The notes: generated from the letters alone by a model not told the origin. 64,000 bases of DNA from Limnoperna fortunei (GCA_944474755.1 OX104124.1:46763342-46827341); one strand, 5' to 3'; counted from the first letter of the stretch, positions 48,635 through 59,445 are shown. Numbers and translations are program-made.

Positions 48635-50058
48635 TTCCGCCAAGTTTTGTTATCCCATTATAAATTTTGTTTCGCGACATGTCGTAAAGACATTTTGTAC
48701 TATGAATGTATGAGACATTACGCATTCGCAGTTAACCCTGTCACACCGAACACTTTTTCTTTACGGAGTTATTTCCCCTGTCATAAAAATCTTGTGTGCA
48801 GATAAACTTTTAAACCGTAAAAGATTTCGCAATGAAAGTTGTTGCAAAATGCTCAGCTATTGATCGCGACAATTTGTTACATATCGCGCAAAGTATTTTG
48901 ACAACTCCTTGTAGGAGTTATTTCCCCTTATTTATTGGAAGTACATTTTGTACCATAGTAACTCATGAACCAGAGATGACAGTGACTAGATATTTCACAG
49001 TTGGTCATCATTGACCTTGACCTTGAAAAAGGTCACAAGGTCAAAGGTCAAGGTCACATTCTAAATTTTGACACTGTGGTGTGTGCGATTCTCCTCCTGA
49101 ACCATAAGAGATACAGAAATAAATCTTTTACCAAAATGTGTATCATATTAAGGTCTTGAAAGGTCACTATAAATGATTTGACTTTTGAAAGAGTTATCTC
49201 CCCTGGATCAATTAAATATAGTGTATATAGCGTTATCTCAGTAACTATGACAGATATTTATATGAAACCTTATATCATTAGTCATCATTTACCTTGACCT
49301 TGAAAATGGACACAAGGTCAAAGGTCAAGGTCACGTTTGAAATTTTGACATTATCTTGTCATCGCTATTTCTTTGAAACGGTAAAAGATAGCTTATAACT
49401 TATAACGGATAAAATGTCGGCCTCATAAATGCGCAACTTTTTTCTATTTAAAGGAAAAGGATTTGACTTCATCTTATAGGAGTTATCTCCCATTACAACC
49501 ATTGATATTTACTTTTTCATTGATAAATTATTAACTATTGATAGTAGAGGCATGGGGACTTCACCAAAGATCATTATGACCCTTGACCTTGAAAATAGAA
49601 ACAAGGTAAAAGGTCAAGGTCATCTTATAAATTTGGGTATTTATAATAAATACGCATTTCTTCATAATTATAAGACATATTGACAAAGGATCTTCACTGT
49701 TGGTCCTTTATTGACCCTCAGCATGGTCAAGGTCATATTGACAGCAGTCAAGGTCAAATAATATTTTTTGGAAATTCGGCTTTTTCGTGTATATAAAATT
49801 GTAAATACAAGTAAATGATTTGTTTTTAAAGCATTGAATATGCAAATATCAAACACTTGGTAGTCAAGGTCATTTATCACAATTAACGTCCTATTTTTTT
49901 ACCTTTTTTATTTCAAAAGATATACGAATGGTTTTTCTTTCTTTTGTTTATTTTGAAAAGAAGATTCAATTTCCATATAGCCAAAGTCAATGTCAAGGTC
50001 ATTTATGCAATAAGTGGAAAGCCTCTCATTTGTTCGGTAGAACCAATGAACTTATATT
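48635..50058 (+). repeat. Composite unit 11
   Basis: Near-identical to units 10 and 12, at offsets of 1,438 and 1,441 bp. Confidence 0.88.
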
Positions 50059-50075
50059 TATTATTATTCTTTTTT

Positions 50076-51497
50076 TTCCGCCAAGTTTTCTTTTCCCATT
50101 ATAAATTTTGTTTCGCGACATGTCGTAAAGACATTTTGTACTATGAATGTATGAGACATTACGCATTCGCAGTTAACCCTGTCACACCGAACACTTTTTC
50201 TTTACGGAGTTATTTCCCCTGTCATAAAAATCTTGTGTGCAGATAAACTTTTAAACCGTAAAAGATTTCGCAATGAAAGTTGTTGCAAAATGCTCAGCTA
50301 TTGATCGCGACAATTTGTTACATATCGCGCAAAGTATTTTGACGACTCCTTGTAGGAGTTATTTCCCCTTATTTATTGGAAGTACATTTTGTACCATAGT
50401 AACTCATGAACCAGAGATGACAGTGACTAGATATTTCACAGTTGGTCATCATTGACCTTGACCTTGAAAAAGGTCACAAGGTCAAAGGTCAAGGTCACAT
50501 TCTAAATTTTGACACTGTGGTGTGTGCGATTCTCCTCCTGAACCATAAGAGATACAGAAATAAATCTTTTACCAAAATTTGTATCATATTAAGGTCTTGA
50601 AAGGTCACTATAAATGATTTGACTTTTGAAAGAGTTATCTCCCCTGGATCAATTAGATATAGTGTATATAGCGTTATCTCAGTAACTATGACAGATATTT
50701 ATATGAAACCTTATATCATTAGTCATCATTGACCTTGACCTTGAACATGGACACAAGGTCAAAGGTCAAGGTCACGTTTGAAATTTTGACATTATCTTGT
50801 CATCGCTATTTCTTTGAAACGGTAAAAGATAGCTTATAACTTATAACGGATAAAATGTCGGCCTCATAAATGCGCAACTTTTTTCTATTAAAGGAAAAGG
50901 ATTTGACTTCATCTTATAGGAGTTATCTCCCATTACAACCATTGATATTTACTTTTTCATTGATAACGTATTAACTATTGATAGTAGAGGCATGGGGACT
51001 TCACCAAAGACCATTATGACCCTTGACCTTGAAAATAGAAACAAGGTAAAAGGTCAAGGTCATCTTATAAATTTGGGTATTTATGATAAATACGCATTTC
51101 TTCATAATTATAAGACATATTGACAAAGGATCTTCACTGTTGGTCCTTTATTGACCCTCAGCATGGTCAAGGTCATATTGACAGCAGTCAAGGTCAAATA
51201 ATAATTTTTGGAAATTCTGCTTTTTCGTGTATATAAAATGGTAAATACAAGTAAATGATTTGTTTTTAAAGCATTGAATATGCAAATATCAAACACTTGG
51301 TAGTCAAGGTCATTTATCACAATTAACGTCCTATTTTTTTACCTTTTTTATTTCAAAAGATATACGAATGGTTTTTCTTTCTTTTGTTTATTTTGAAAAG
51401 AAGATTCAATTTCTATATAGCCAAAGTCAATGTCAAGGTCATTTATGCAATAAGTGGAAAGCCTCTCATTTGTTCGGTAGAACCAATGAACTTATAT
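50076..51497 (+). repeat. Composite unit 12 (last)
   Basis: Last unit; ends with the same variant hairpin, after which the array stops at ordinary AT-rich DNA. Confidence 0.88.
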
Positions 51498-51953
51498 TAT
51501 TTATATATGCATTTATAATAAAATAAACGCAAGTATTCAAAAGAATAGCAAATACAAATGTCTTGTTTTAATAAAATAAAATAAATAAACATATTTAAAA
51601 GAACAAAACAGCTAATTTCTTTATATTATATAATTAGCACATTTCTCGGTGTCCGATTGGTTAAGGTAGTTCGTCTACTATTGATCATAGCTGAAAAATT
51701 GCTGAAAGTGACGTTAATGCACCATTCAAACAAACAAAAACAAAACATTTCTTTAAGGCAGGACATATAGGCAGGACATATCTGTAGGTCGAGCCCTGTT
51801 AACCTAAAAAAACTTAGTAAAGGCACATCAGTAGCAAAGAGGTAAATGTTAATTTTTCGTTATCCATTATTAATCCTCTTTTTTTATATTTCCGCGACTC
51901 GTGACTTGTCCTATTTTATTTTCTGTGACCTATTACATGTATATTCTTTGTCG
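51498..51953. other. AT-rich DNA with a deleted SINE
   Basis: No gene seen. At 51,638-51,743 a plus-strand SINE has its head (TCGGTGTCCGATTGGTTAAG, box A-like) joined directly to its tail (AGCTGAAAAATTGCTG ... CAAACAAACAAAA), so the core is deleted. Confidence 0.65.
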
Positions 51954-52064
51954 TATATAAAGCCGACCCATCACCGCAATCAGTAACAGGTTAATTTCAC
52001 ATTTATAGCCAAGGATATGGCCTCATGGACGGACATCATTTTACGTGCAGTTAGAAAAAACTAA
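51954..52064 (+). promoter_or_regulatory. TATA-box promoter-like site with a 15-codon frame
   Basis: TATATAA lies at 51,954-51,960 in a locally GC-richer setting, CAATCAGTAAC follows about 25 bases later as a possible initiator, and ATG is at 52,017. The frame reads MASWTDIILRAVRKN and stops at 52,064. An acceptor-like TTTATAG precedes CCAAGGATATGG. It could be a real core promoter, a first exon or part of a repeat; no downstream gene is recognised. Confidence 0.3.
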
Positions 52065-52287
52065 ACTTTAATGTATGACTGCATGTTTTTATTTAGTTTA
52101 CAACATTTTAAAATTCATTTATAAAATTTTTATGTATAAACAATTGTTGAACTGTTGAACAAGCATTGTTAATCAAAACACATTGTTTACCAAACAAAAA
52201 GTTATAAATATTGTTTATCGCAAGTTTTATTTGACATGCAATAAAAGTAGTTAAAAAGCATAATTACAATTATGCTGGAATGTTTGT
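52065..52287. other. AT-rich DNA, nothing seen
   Basis: No gene, repeat or signal recognised. Confidence 0.5.
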
Positions 52288-52508
52288 TTTTTTTAGGGTT
52301 TTCAGCAAAATTTTAATTATTTCATGGTGTCCAGTTTTTATTGGAGGTGGGGTGGGAGGAAGCTGGAATACAAGTTAAAAATGTCAATCTTCGTCAATTA
52401 AGTTGGAGTTGGGCAGACCCTAACTGCAATCATTCGAACATCCGCTACCTGTTGACAGGCATATGATGACAAGTAGATGGCTAAACAATCAGCCACCGAG
52501 GCCCCTAT
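52288..52508 (-). mobile_element. SINE, diverged copy
   Basis: The tail (TGTTTGTTTTTTTTAG) is at left, then TTTCATGGTGTCCAGTTTTT and GGAGGAAGCTGG. The head complement CAGCCACCGAGGCCCC is at right. Same orientation and family as the copy at 27,232-27,515, more decayed. Confidence 0.8.
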
Positions 52509-53679
52509 AACGCCGGGGAGAAAAGTCTGCGAATACTGCAGTTAAGCTTTAAAATGTGTTACAGACAAGTTTTATAGTACGCAATAGCTTTGTTTAATGA
52601 AACTTCATTAATTCTTTAGGTCTATAAAGATCGGGTTGAATATTGTCATTACAGTCATATGAATAAAACAGAACCTTTTCAAAACTTACCCTTTAAAGGA
52701 ACATCCTTCAATTTGAATAAGAACTTATTTCATTGATTGGATATTTGCTTTTCTTCCAGTGAGCAGTATTTCAGCTTTATTCAGGATGAGATTAAGTTAA
52801 AAAAATAATCAATAATAGAAACATGGACGAAAGGGCAAAAATTTTGAATTCCACATGAAAAATATGGGGTATGGGTAAGGGCGGAAAATTTGCTTTTATG
52901 AGAGTACTCTTTTTTTAAATCTGCAAAAGAGATCCTTATCGTGCAAGGTGCGTAACACCCTCTAAATACGTCTCTCGCTATGGTCTGCGGCCAGGCTTTT
53001 TTGTATTACGACCTGACAACCCCCAACGAAAGGGCATCCCATATCCGCAACCTGAGGATGCGCTGGGCAGCTCTGTGAACCCTAGTAAATAATTTCAAAT
53101 ACACCCAAATTTTGGAAAATATTTATACTTATATGTCATTAAATATCGAACCCTTTTAACAGACATCCTAAAATAAACCAATTGTGATTGTTAAAGTGTG
53201 AAAAACAGAATTGATTTTCATCTTATGCTTTCATGTTAGCATCTTTAACTCAGAAGTATCTATATTCTAACATGGTTAGTAATTTATTCTTCATTAGAGA
53301 TGTTATCATGTGTGAATTCATGTGACACAATTGTAATAGTGAACAAAATATATAATAGATGTTTTCGCTTTTGTTGTAAATCTTATTTAGTATTTTACCC
53401 CTGAATTCTTAGGATTGTGGTTCAGAAAGACAACTTTGATCAAATCGCGACAAATGATCTTTTTAAATGTTTATTTAAAACACTCCACCTCAGTAGTTAA
53501 GGAAGCAGTATTATACTATTGATCACCGAGGTTGTCTGTTTGACCATTACAGCTACAGGATGTGCTCGACCCATCCCTAAATTTACAAATAGTACCATTT
53601 TCCTGAAGGTCTGCAGTTTCGCTGGGTAATCAAACTCTATAAACACAAGACGCCATAATATATAAACTAACATGATTTT
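52509..53679. other. No gene; possible repeat fragments
   Basis: A GC-richer island at about 52,905-53,090 (AAGAGATCCTTATCGTGC, CGAAAGGGCATCCCATATCC, CAACCTGAGGATGCGC) stands out and looks like a dispersed repeat or a coding relic, but I cannot name it. At 53,480-53,580 a phrase CTCAGTAGTTAAGGAAGC and TGATCACCGAGG resembles a scrambled SINE head. The rest is AT-rich. Confidence 0.4.
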
Positions 53680-53883
53680 TTGAAAATGTTGTTAAACTTC
53701 CAACATACATACAATACTAACGCGACAGCACGAAGTGAAAACAAATTTTATGATTCCGCCTTCATGTTTTTCATCTTTCTCACTTTTTCCACTTTAATAA
53801 ATTTTGAAGAAAATTGGCATGCAAGGTCAAATATTTTTATTAAGTCATTTTTTTCATTTACTTATTTTTTATTTATTTTTAAT

Positions 53884-55115
53884 ACAATGACACTATGTAA
53901 TGTTTATATTCTGTCACAGATGCATAACGTACAAATTGAGGGAACTTATTATTTATCATTTATAATTTTAGACTAGACTTTTTCGGCTTTAAAAAATTTC
54001 GAAGGCAAAAATACGAGACGTACGCCTTAGCATACGAGCTCAAATATTTTTTTAAGTCATTGTGTGTGTTTTTTCCCTCTAATTTTGTTTTAATTATGTT
54101 GTTAATACTAGAGGCTCCCAGGTGCCTGTATCGCTCACATGAACCTGAAACCAAACAACCCTATTTTATCCAGCTTTTCGTTGCTATAAGGAATTGCCCA
54201 ACACTTCTGCAAAAATCATTTTGACCTTTTAAGGGAATTACCCCTATAAGGAGGAGCTTCTGATGCTTAGGAGGGAGGTTCACTTCAAATTTGCTGTACC
54301 TGTTATACGTTTTTAACTATCAGCCAAAACCTCTCTTGACTCCCCCCCTATTCTATTGTAAGCCAAGGTAGCTATGTAGGTAGTCAGCTGTCATGATTTG
54401 CACAATTTTTATAGAGGACATCCTAAAGATGATGTGTGCAATGTTTCAAAGTAGTCCTTTCATTGGTTAAAGAGGAGAAGATTTTTTTTAAATCAATTAA
54501 AATTTATTTTAAAAAAAAGAATAATTCCTAAATGGTTCATCAGACAATCTTGACTCTAAAGCCATTTTTGTAGCTCTCATAGAACTTTTTCTCTAGTTCT
54601 AATTATTGTCAAGATTTTGAGGCAAACATGGCAAAAATCATAAATTTCGACAATTAGAGGGCAATATCTCCTACATGGAGTCTTCATACAACTTTGAGTG
54701 TTTAGTAGAGCTTTTGATGCTGAAGAAGGAATGTCTCTTCGGTTTTACTGTATCTGTTATACTTTTTGAACTATAAGCCAAAAACTGTATTTTGACCCCC
54801 TCCCCCCTGTTCTATTTTAAGCCATTGTGGCCATGTTGGTTGGTGTGAGGCCATGATTTGTGCAAACTTGGTAGAGGAGAGGACATTTTACTGATGATGT
54901 GTACAAAGTTTCAAAGCAATCCCTTCAGTTGTTTTGGAGAAGATTTTTAAAGAACAGTTAACGATGACCACCATGAAGACTGACGATGATGGACACCAAG
55001 AGATGGCAATAGCTCACGGCAGGTGAGCTAAAAATGACACTATGTGATGTTTATATTCCGTCACAGATGCATTTGTTATAGATTGGGTGAATTTCCATTT
55101 ATATCATTTACTACT
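53884..55115 (+). repeat. Direct-repeat pair flanking the 54.1-55.0 kb element
   Basis: CAATGACACTATGTAATG..TTATATTCTGTCACAGATGC at 53,884-53,927 recurs with a few changes at 55,034-55,076. Similarity continues weakly for another 40 bp (TTTATCATTTATAAT versus TTATATCATTTACTAC). The offset is about 1,150 bp. Confidence 0.75.
54105..55030 (+). mobile_element. Dispersed repeat of about 930 bp, internally dimeric
   Basis: It starts CTAGAGGCTCCCAGGTGCC..GTATCGCTCACATGAACC and ends GATGGCAATAGCTCACGGCA..GGTGAGCTAA. Two related halves of about 450 bp share GAGCTTYTGATGCT, CTGTTATAC-TTTT-AACTATMAGCCAAAA, a run of C, TTCTATT-TAAGCCA and AGTTTCAAAG(C/T)A. The 1-118 fragment belongs to the same family. 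There is no coding capacity; the 64-codon minus frame across its left edge is not a gene. Class unknown. Confidence 0.75.
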
Positions 55116-55429
55116 TTAAACCAGTTATATATTGGTAAAACAAGCCATAAATGAGAACATAACAGTTGACATTTGTATACTTCTAACATATGGGAGTGAA
55201 ACCAATTTTCACAAATATTAATTTCACTGACCGACAGTTGAATGGACGGATTTGAGTGATCAGTCAATATCAATCCGTCAGATCAGTCAAGTCATTCCAA
55301 ATCCGTCAATTGACGGACAAATAGACTGAGAATGATATGAGTGATCTGACTGATTGCTAAAAGTGTTGCGTTTTCAATCTCAAGTACTGTATAAGTAAAA
55401 AGGACTATAATATCCCTTTGTGTGGACTT
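55116..55429. repeat. GATC/GTCA-rich segment
   Basis: From about 55,225 to 55,370, short words ATCAGTCA, ATCCGTCA and TGATCTGACTGATTG alternate in both senses. This is the inverted counterpart of 28,165-28,260. The 65-codon minus frame 55,076-55,273 shows no domain. Confidence 0.5.
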
Positions 55430-55747
55430 TTAATTTAAAACATGTTTACAGTTACATACCTGAGCCCTCTGCTTTTTGTAGAGTGTTTGAGTGACCATAC
55501 ACTCTTGGCTTACTGTAAAGTGAATGCAGGTTTTGGACTTTCCATGAGTTCTGGGTTTCAGACCTTCATTTTCAAGTGATCTGGATATCACATCTAGCTT
55601 ACACTTTCCTACTGCATGTGCAAACATAAACGTGCATGTATTTGTGCAAACTTGCTGTCGATTGAAGTAATATTCCTGATGAAGTCTTTCCCTGTCTTTT
55701 GACTTATGTTTTTGCATCAGTGTTTGTATCATTTTTCCTGTGAGCAT
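55430..55747 (-). pseudogene. N-terminal piece of a DNC-GQNK transposase-like gene
   Basis: The minus frame of 105 codons contains RERLHQEYYFNRQQVC, FMFAHAVGKCKLDVISRSLE and NEGLKPRTHGKSKTC. This is the pattern (basic region, a YYF-x-x-x-x-VC start, then GL-x-PR-x-HG) that precedes the DNC-GQNK domain in the invertebrate family found at 25.2-28 kb. A donor-like GTATGTAACTG follows ..KKQRAQ at about 55,460, so the open frame beyond is probably intron. No catalytic part is adjacent. It is separate from the 27-kb relic, which lacks this N-terminal part. Confidence 0.6.
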
Positions 55748-55794
55748 ACAACTGTACTTTAATAATCATATCCAACTCTGCCTTATCAGTCTCT

Positions 55795-56010
55795 ATGCAT
55801 GTTTCTCTAGTGTCAGTCAACTGTAAACAGTGTTCTTCTGTCATTCGACCTCGTAAAGAGTCCCTACTATGTTACTGCTGTGACCCAAAAAGATTACCGA
55901 GAACAGTAGGAACTTTACCGATGGGTTACCTTCTTCTGCTCAACGTGCCCCACCCTTGTCCCACGCCAGCTGCCGAGAGTACCAGACTCTCCAATACCGC
56001 TGAACAGACA
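55795..56010 (+). pseudogene. Zinc-finger relic of transposon type
   Basis: The plus frame from about 55,819 reads VNCKQCSSVIRPRKESLLCY then CCD, i.e. C-x2-C ... C-x2-C with the IRPR-x-x-x-L-x-C core. It is followed by a degenerate PRTVGT block and, one frame over, FCSTCP and AESTRLS. This order is typical of a zinc-ribbon (C-x2-C...IRPRQE..C..C..WQHR-C-TGI...C..C) in transposon-encoded proteins of invertebrates. The W-x-HR-x-C part is lost and a frameshift is needed, so it is broken. Assignment is from motif memory. Confidence 0.45.
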
Positions 56011-56279
56011 ATTCCATACAAAGCTCTAACTATTCCATACACAGACAACTTCATGGGTCCCATCAGCATTATCAGTGCTCTCTACTTTTCTACGTCAAAT
56101 ATCTTGTCTGAATATTATTGTTACTGTTAACTGTTAATGTAATAAATGAAATGAAGGGTATAAATAAAAACTTATCTTTTTTATTTACTGAAACAGCAGC
56201 ACCTTGTTTCAAAAACATAAAAGACACTGACCCACACAAAATTCAAGATTTATTGGTAAAATCAAATAAAAATTCAAAT
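56011..56279. other. No gene recognised
   Basis: AT-rich after 56,110, with repeated AATAAA-like words. Nothing supported. Confidence 0.5.
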
Positions 56280-56425
56280 AAAACTTAAAATTTGATGGAT
56301 GGTCCGAGTTGTCCTCTATCGGGCCGGGCCGACTTGTCTTACTGCGGTCCGAGTTGTATAATAAACCGAGCCGACTTGTCTCGAATATCGGACCGAGTTG
56401 TTCCGGGAAGAGTTGTCTGGCTACC
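56280..56425 (+). repeat. Short degenerate repeat CCGA(G/C)TTGTC
   Basis: Seven copies of CCGAGTTGT, CCGACTTGTC or GAGTTGTC occur at 14-28-bp spacing (GGTCCGAGTTGTCCTC, GCCGACTTGTCTTAC, GGTCCGAGTTGT, GCCGACTTGTCTCG, GACCGAGTTGTTCC, AGAGTTGTCTGG), far more GC-rich than the surroundings. The unit alternates G and C at one position. Confidence 0.75.
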
Positions 56426-56569
56426 AAATTTTTATGATACATGTGTTGTTACTGAGTATCTGGCTTTCAAGCATTTACTCGTATAAGCATAGACAGATGT
56501 CAAGTAGTGTAAAAAACATAAATTGATATCAAGTTACCTTTGCAATTCCATGCTGTCAGGGGAGATAAC

Positions 56570-59445
56570 ACAATATTACATGGGAATTGTTAAAAGATGA
56601 AGGAGAAATAAAAATTGATAATGAAGCCACAACCGCATTCAAAAATCTCAAAAATATTATTGAAAAAGCTATATCAAAAATTATACCCAAAAGAAAGAGG
56701 AAAAAGAAAGCTAAAATAAATATAATGACAGAAGACATTAAAACAGCAATAGCTAACAAGAAACTAGCTTTTCACAGATGGAAACTACAGGGAAGACCAG
56801 AAAATCCTAATAATAAATTTTTGTTAGAGAAAAAAAGAACTACCTATGAACTAAGTAAGATATGTAGAATAGAAAATGCACTCCAAAGGATAAATGATAG
56901 ACAGAAGCTAATTGATGCAAGAACTACAGATCTGAAGGCATTCTGTATAATTATACGAAATCAGAGAGGGAAAATGTCTAAACATATAGATCAGTTAAAT
57001 GTGGGAGAAGAAATATTTCACGCAGAATACATATCATTGGGTTGGCGTAATCACTTCGGGAACTATCCAAAAACTACTTGAATCCTAATTACAACCAGGA
57101 ATATCTAATGGAAGTTGAAAAAGAATTCAAAATCGTTATGGACATATGTAAGGAAAGATTTATACACAATCCTGTCACATTAAAAGAAGTACAAGAAGCC
57201 GTAAGAGATATGAACAGAAACAAGGCTGCCGACTATTTTGGTATTTCTGCAGAAAACATTATTTATGGAGGGAAATATCTCCATCAATATATGCAACAAA
57301 TGATTAATAAGCTATTTAAAGACGGACTTATTCCAGATATTATGAAAGTAGGTACTGTATACCCTGTCTACAAAAATAAGGCAGATCCATGTGATGCCAA
57401 AAATTACCGTGGCATAACCGTTACACCAACTATAACTAAAATCATAGAAATAATTATCAAGTCAAGAGAAAATTCAATCATATTAGAGAAGCAAAATCAT
57501 TTACAAAGAGGATTTACTAAACAAACCTGCAATGTGAACTAATAATTGAGGAATTTGAAAGAGAGAACAAAGACAATAACCTGCCAACATATATAGCAAT
57601 GCTTGACAGTAAATCTGCATTTAATGTAGTGGTACATGCTAATTTAATAAGAAGACTATTCCAAATAGGGATTAATGACCAATCTATTACAATTCTAAGC
57701 CAACTATATGATAATGCAACTTGATGTGTGAAATGGAAAGGAACAAATTCTGAAAATTTTATTATAGAACAAGGAGTGATACAAGGAGGTGCTATAAGCG
57801 CAGATTTATATAAAATATATATCAATACATTATTAGATTTTCTAGCTAGTACTAGTCATGGAGGACATATAGGAAATGTAAATTGCTGTGCTCCAACCTG
57901 TGCAGATGATGTAGCCATTATATCTTATTGTCCGTTTGAGCTGAAAATGATTATAGATATAACATTCAAATATAGCAAGAGGGAAGCTTATACACTTCAA
58001 CCAACTAAAAGTGTAATATTACCAGTCAAAAGTGCTCCGCTTAGAGACATTCTTGAGGAAATTTGGTCTATAAATGATAATCTAATGCCAGTTGTAAAAA
58101 AGCTACCCATATTGGAATAAATAAAAGTGAATATGACACCGCTAAATTAACTGTTGAAGAGAATATTAAAAAAGCTAGGAGAGTAACATATAGTCTCATG
58201 GGCACGGTCTACATGGTAGAAATGGCTTGGATCCAGTAACTATCATATCAATAGTAAAAACATATGTCCTGCCGATTCTAACCTGGTTTGGAAATTGTCA
58301 TACCAGAAGGAAAAAATCTAGAAAACCTTGTCTTGTGTTATAAAAAGCTATTGAAACAGCTATTAACGTTGACCAGAAATATTGCTGATCCTGCTATATA
58401 TATATACTGTCTGGTATGCTACCTATCGAAGCAGAAATACATAAGAAAGTTCTTACTCTATTCGGAAATATTGCAAGGTCAAATCAAGAATCAATTGAAT
58501 GGAGAATTGCAGAGAGACAACTGCCTATAAAATCCTCGACATTCCATAGCTGGTTCATTAATGTTAAGAAACTGTGTATCAAATATGACATCCTAGATTG
58601 TAAAAGCTATCTTTATAAGCCGCTGACCAAACCACAATCGAAGTTTTTGATACAAAACAAGCTTATAAACTATTGGCGCAAAAAGATTAACCATGAGTCT
58701 TGCCAATTTTCCACTATCTAAAGTATTGCTGGACGTTATGTTGTTGGTAAAGTTCATCCGTTATTAGATACAAATTCAGCTAATACAAGAGGCATTGCAA
58801 GGATTCCAATTAGGGTTAAAGTCGCAACTGGGACATATATACTACAAGCAAGCAGGGCAAAATTTAATAATGCAAAAGTATCTGCAGAATGTAAATTGTG
58901 CAATGGTGACACAGAGAATCTGAAACATTTTATAACTGAATGCAATAAACTTGACAGAGCTAGAAAAGATCTACTAGATTGTATACAATGGCAACTATCC
59001 GAGTTCATAACACTATTTGATATTAAATCTGGTGTAACAATTGAAGAAGTCATTATAAACCCATATCGATTATAGACATGTGATGTTTCTGATAGTATAT
59101 CAGCTTGCAAATTCATTGACAGCTTCATAGAGCCTGCATGCAGAGTTTTGTTATATGGCTTGCATAACCTTAGATATAAGCTTTTGGCTGGACTGCAACA
59201 AACCTAGTGTTATTGGAGGGTTGGTTGTGTGTGGATCACGTCAATTAATTTTTTATTTTTAAATATAATTGTGATCGTAAAATAAGGATAGACTGTATAT
59301 ATCAAACTACCGTGTGTAAATAGAACATTCCTTGGTTTTACTTTTTAACGTTGACAAGTGTTTTTATCAACATTCTACTCCTACCGGAGGTGTGCCTTTA
59401 GTGGCAGAATATATGTAATACAGATACAGAATAGGTAAAATAGAA
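56570..59445 (+). mobile_element. Decayed non-LTR retrotransposon with a CADD box
   Basis: A series of frames on the plus strand forms one LINE. The pre-RT region is at 56,578-57,070; fingers and palm (KAADYFGISAENI, YPVYKNKADP, NYRGITVTPTITKIIE, LQRGFTKQT) at 57,078-57,535. After a frameshift come IAMLDSKSAFNVVVH, a TGA at 57,722-57,724, then EQGVIQGGAISADLYKIYIN and the catalytic PTCADDVAIIS (57,899-57,910). Later frames hold a C-terminal zinc-binding CKLCNGDTENLKHF-x4-C block near 58,890-58,950, ending at about 59,074. A 3' untranslated region runs to about 59,445. The 5' endonuclease part is missing. C replaces the usual Y or F of the XADD box, which I recall from a LINE group common in molluscs. 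At least four frame breaks make it inactive. Confidence 0.88.

Larger units (their letters stand above)
34254..51497 (+). repeat. Tandem array of composite 1.3-1.5-kb units
   Basis: Units open with TTCCGCCAA preceded by a TTATT-rich tract. They continue with TTTCGCGACATGTCGTAAAG, CACACCGAACACTT, GGAGTTATTTCCCC and four or more clusters of AGGTCA half-sites. They close with AGTGGAAAGCCTATTAATCG and a GTTCTTTAGAAC-type hairpin. Openings lie at 34,254, 35,724, 37,031, 39,843, 41,161, 42,795, 44,259, 45,726, 47,197, 48,635 and 50,076. Frames of 60-161 codons recur because the units recur; they differ by amino-acid changes and stops between units and show no known domain. Class of element unknown. 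Confidence 0.92.

Noticed and set aside
37090..50455. A 60-106-codon frame (CMRHYAFAV ... FTVGHH) present in most composite units
   Set aside because: It recurs because the DNA recurs. Between subtypes it gains stops (after VCR and after EPEVI) and many amino-acid changes, and it matches no domain. A dN/dS test would settle it.
53680..53976. 98-codon plus frame, hydrophobic
   Set aside because: Very AT-rich, phenylalanine- and isoleucine-heavy as expected from T-rich DNA; part of it is a direct repeat found again at 55.03 kb.
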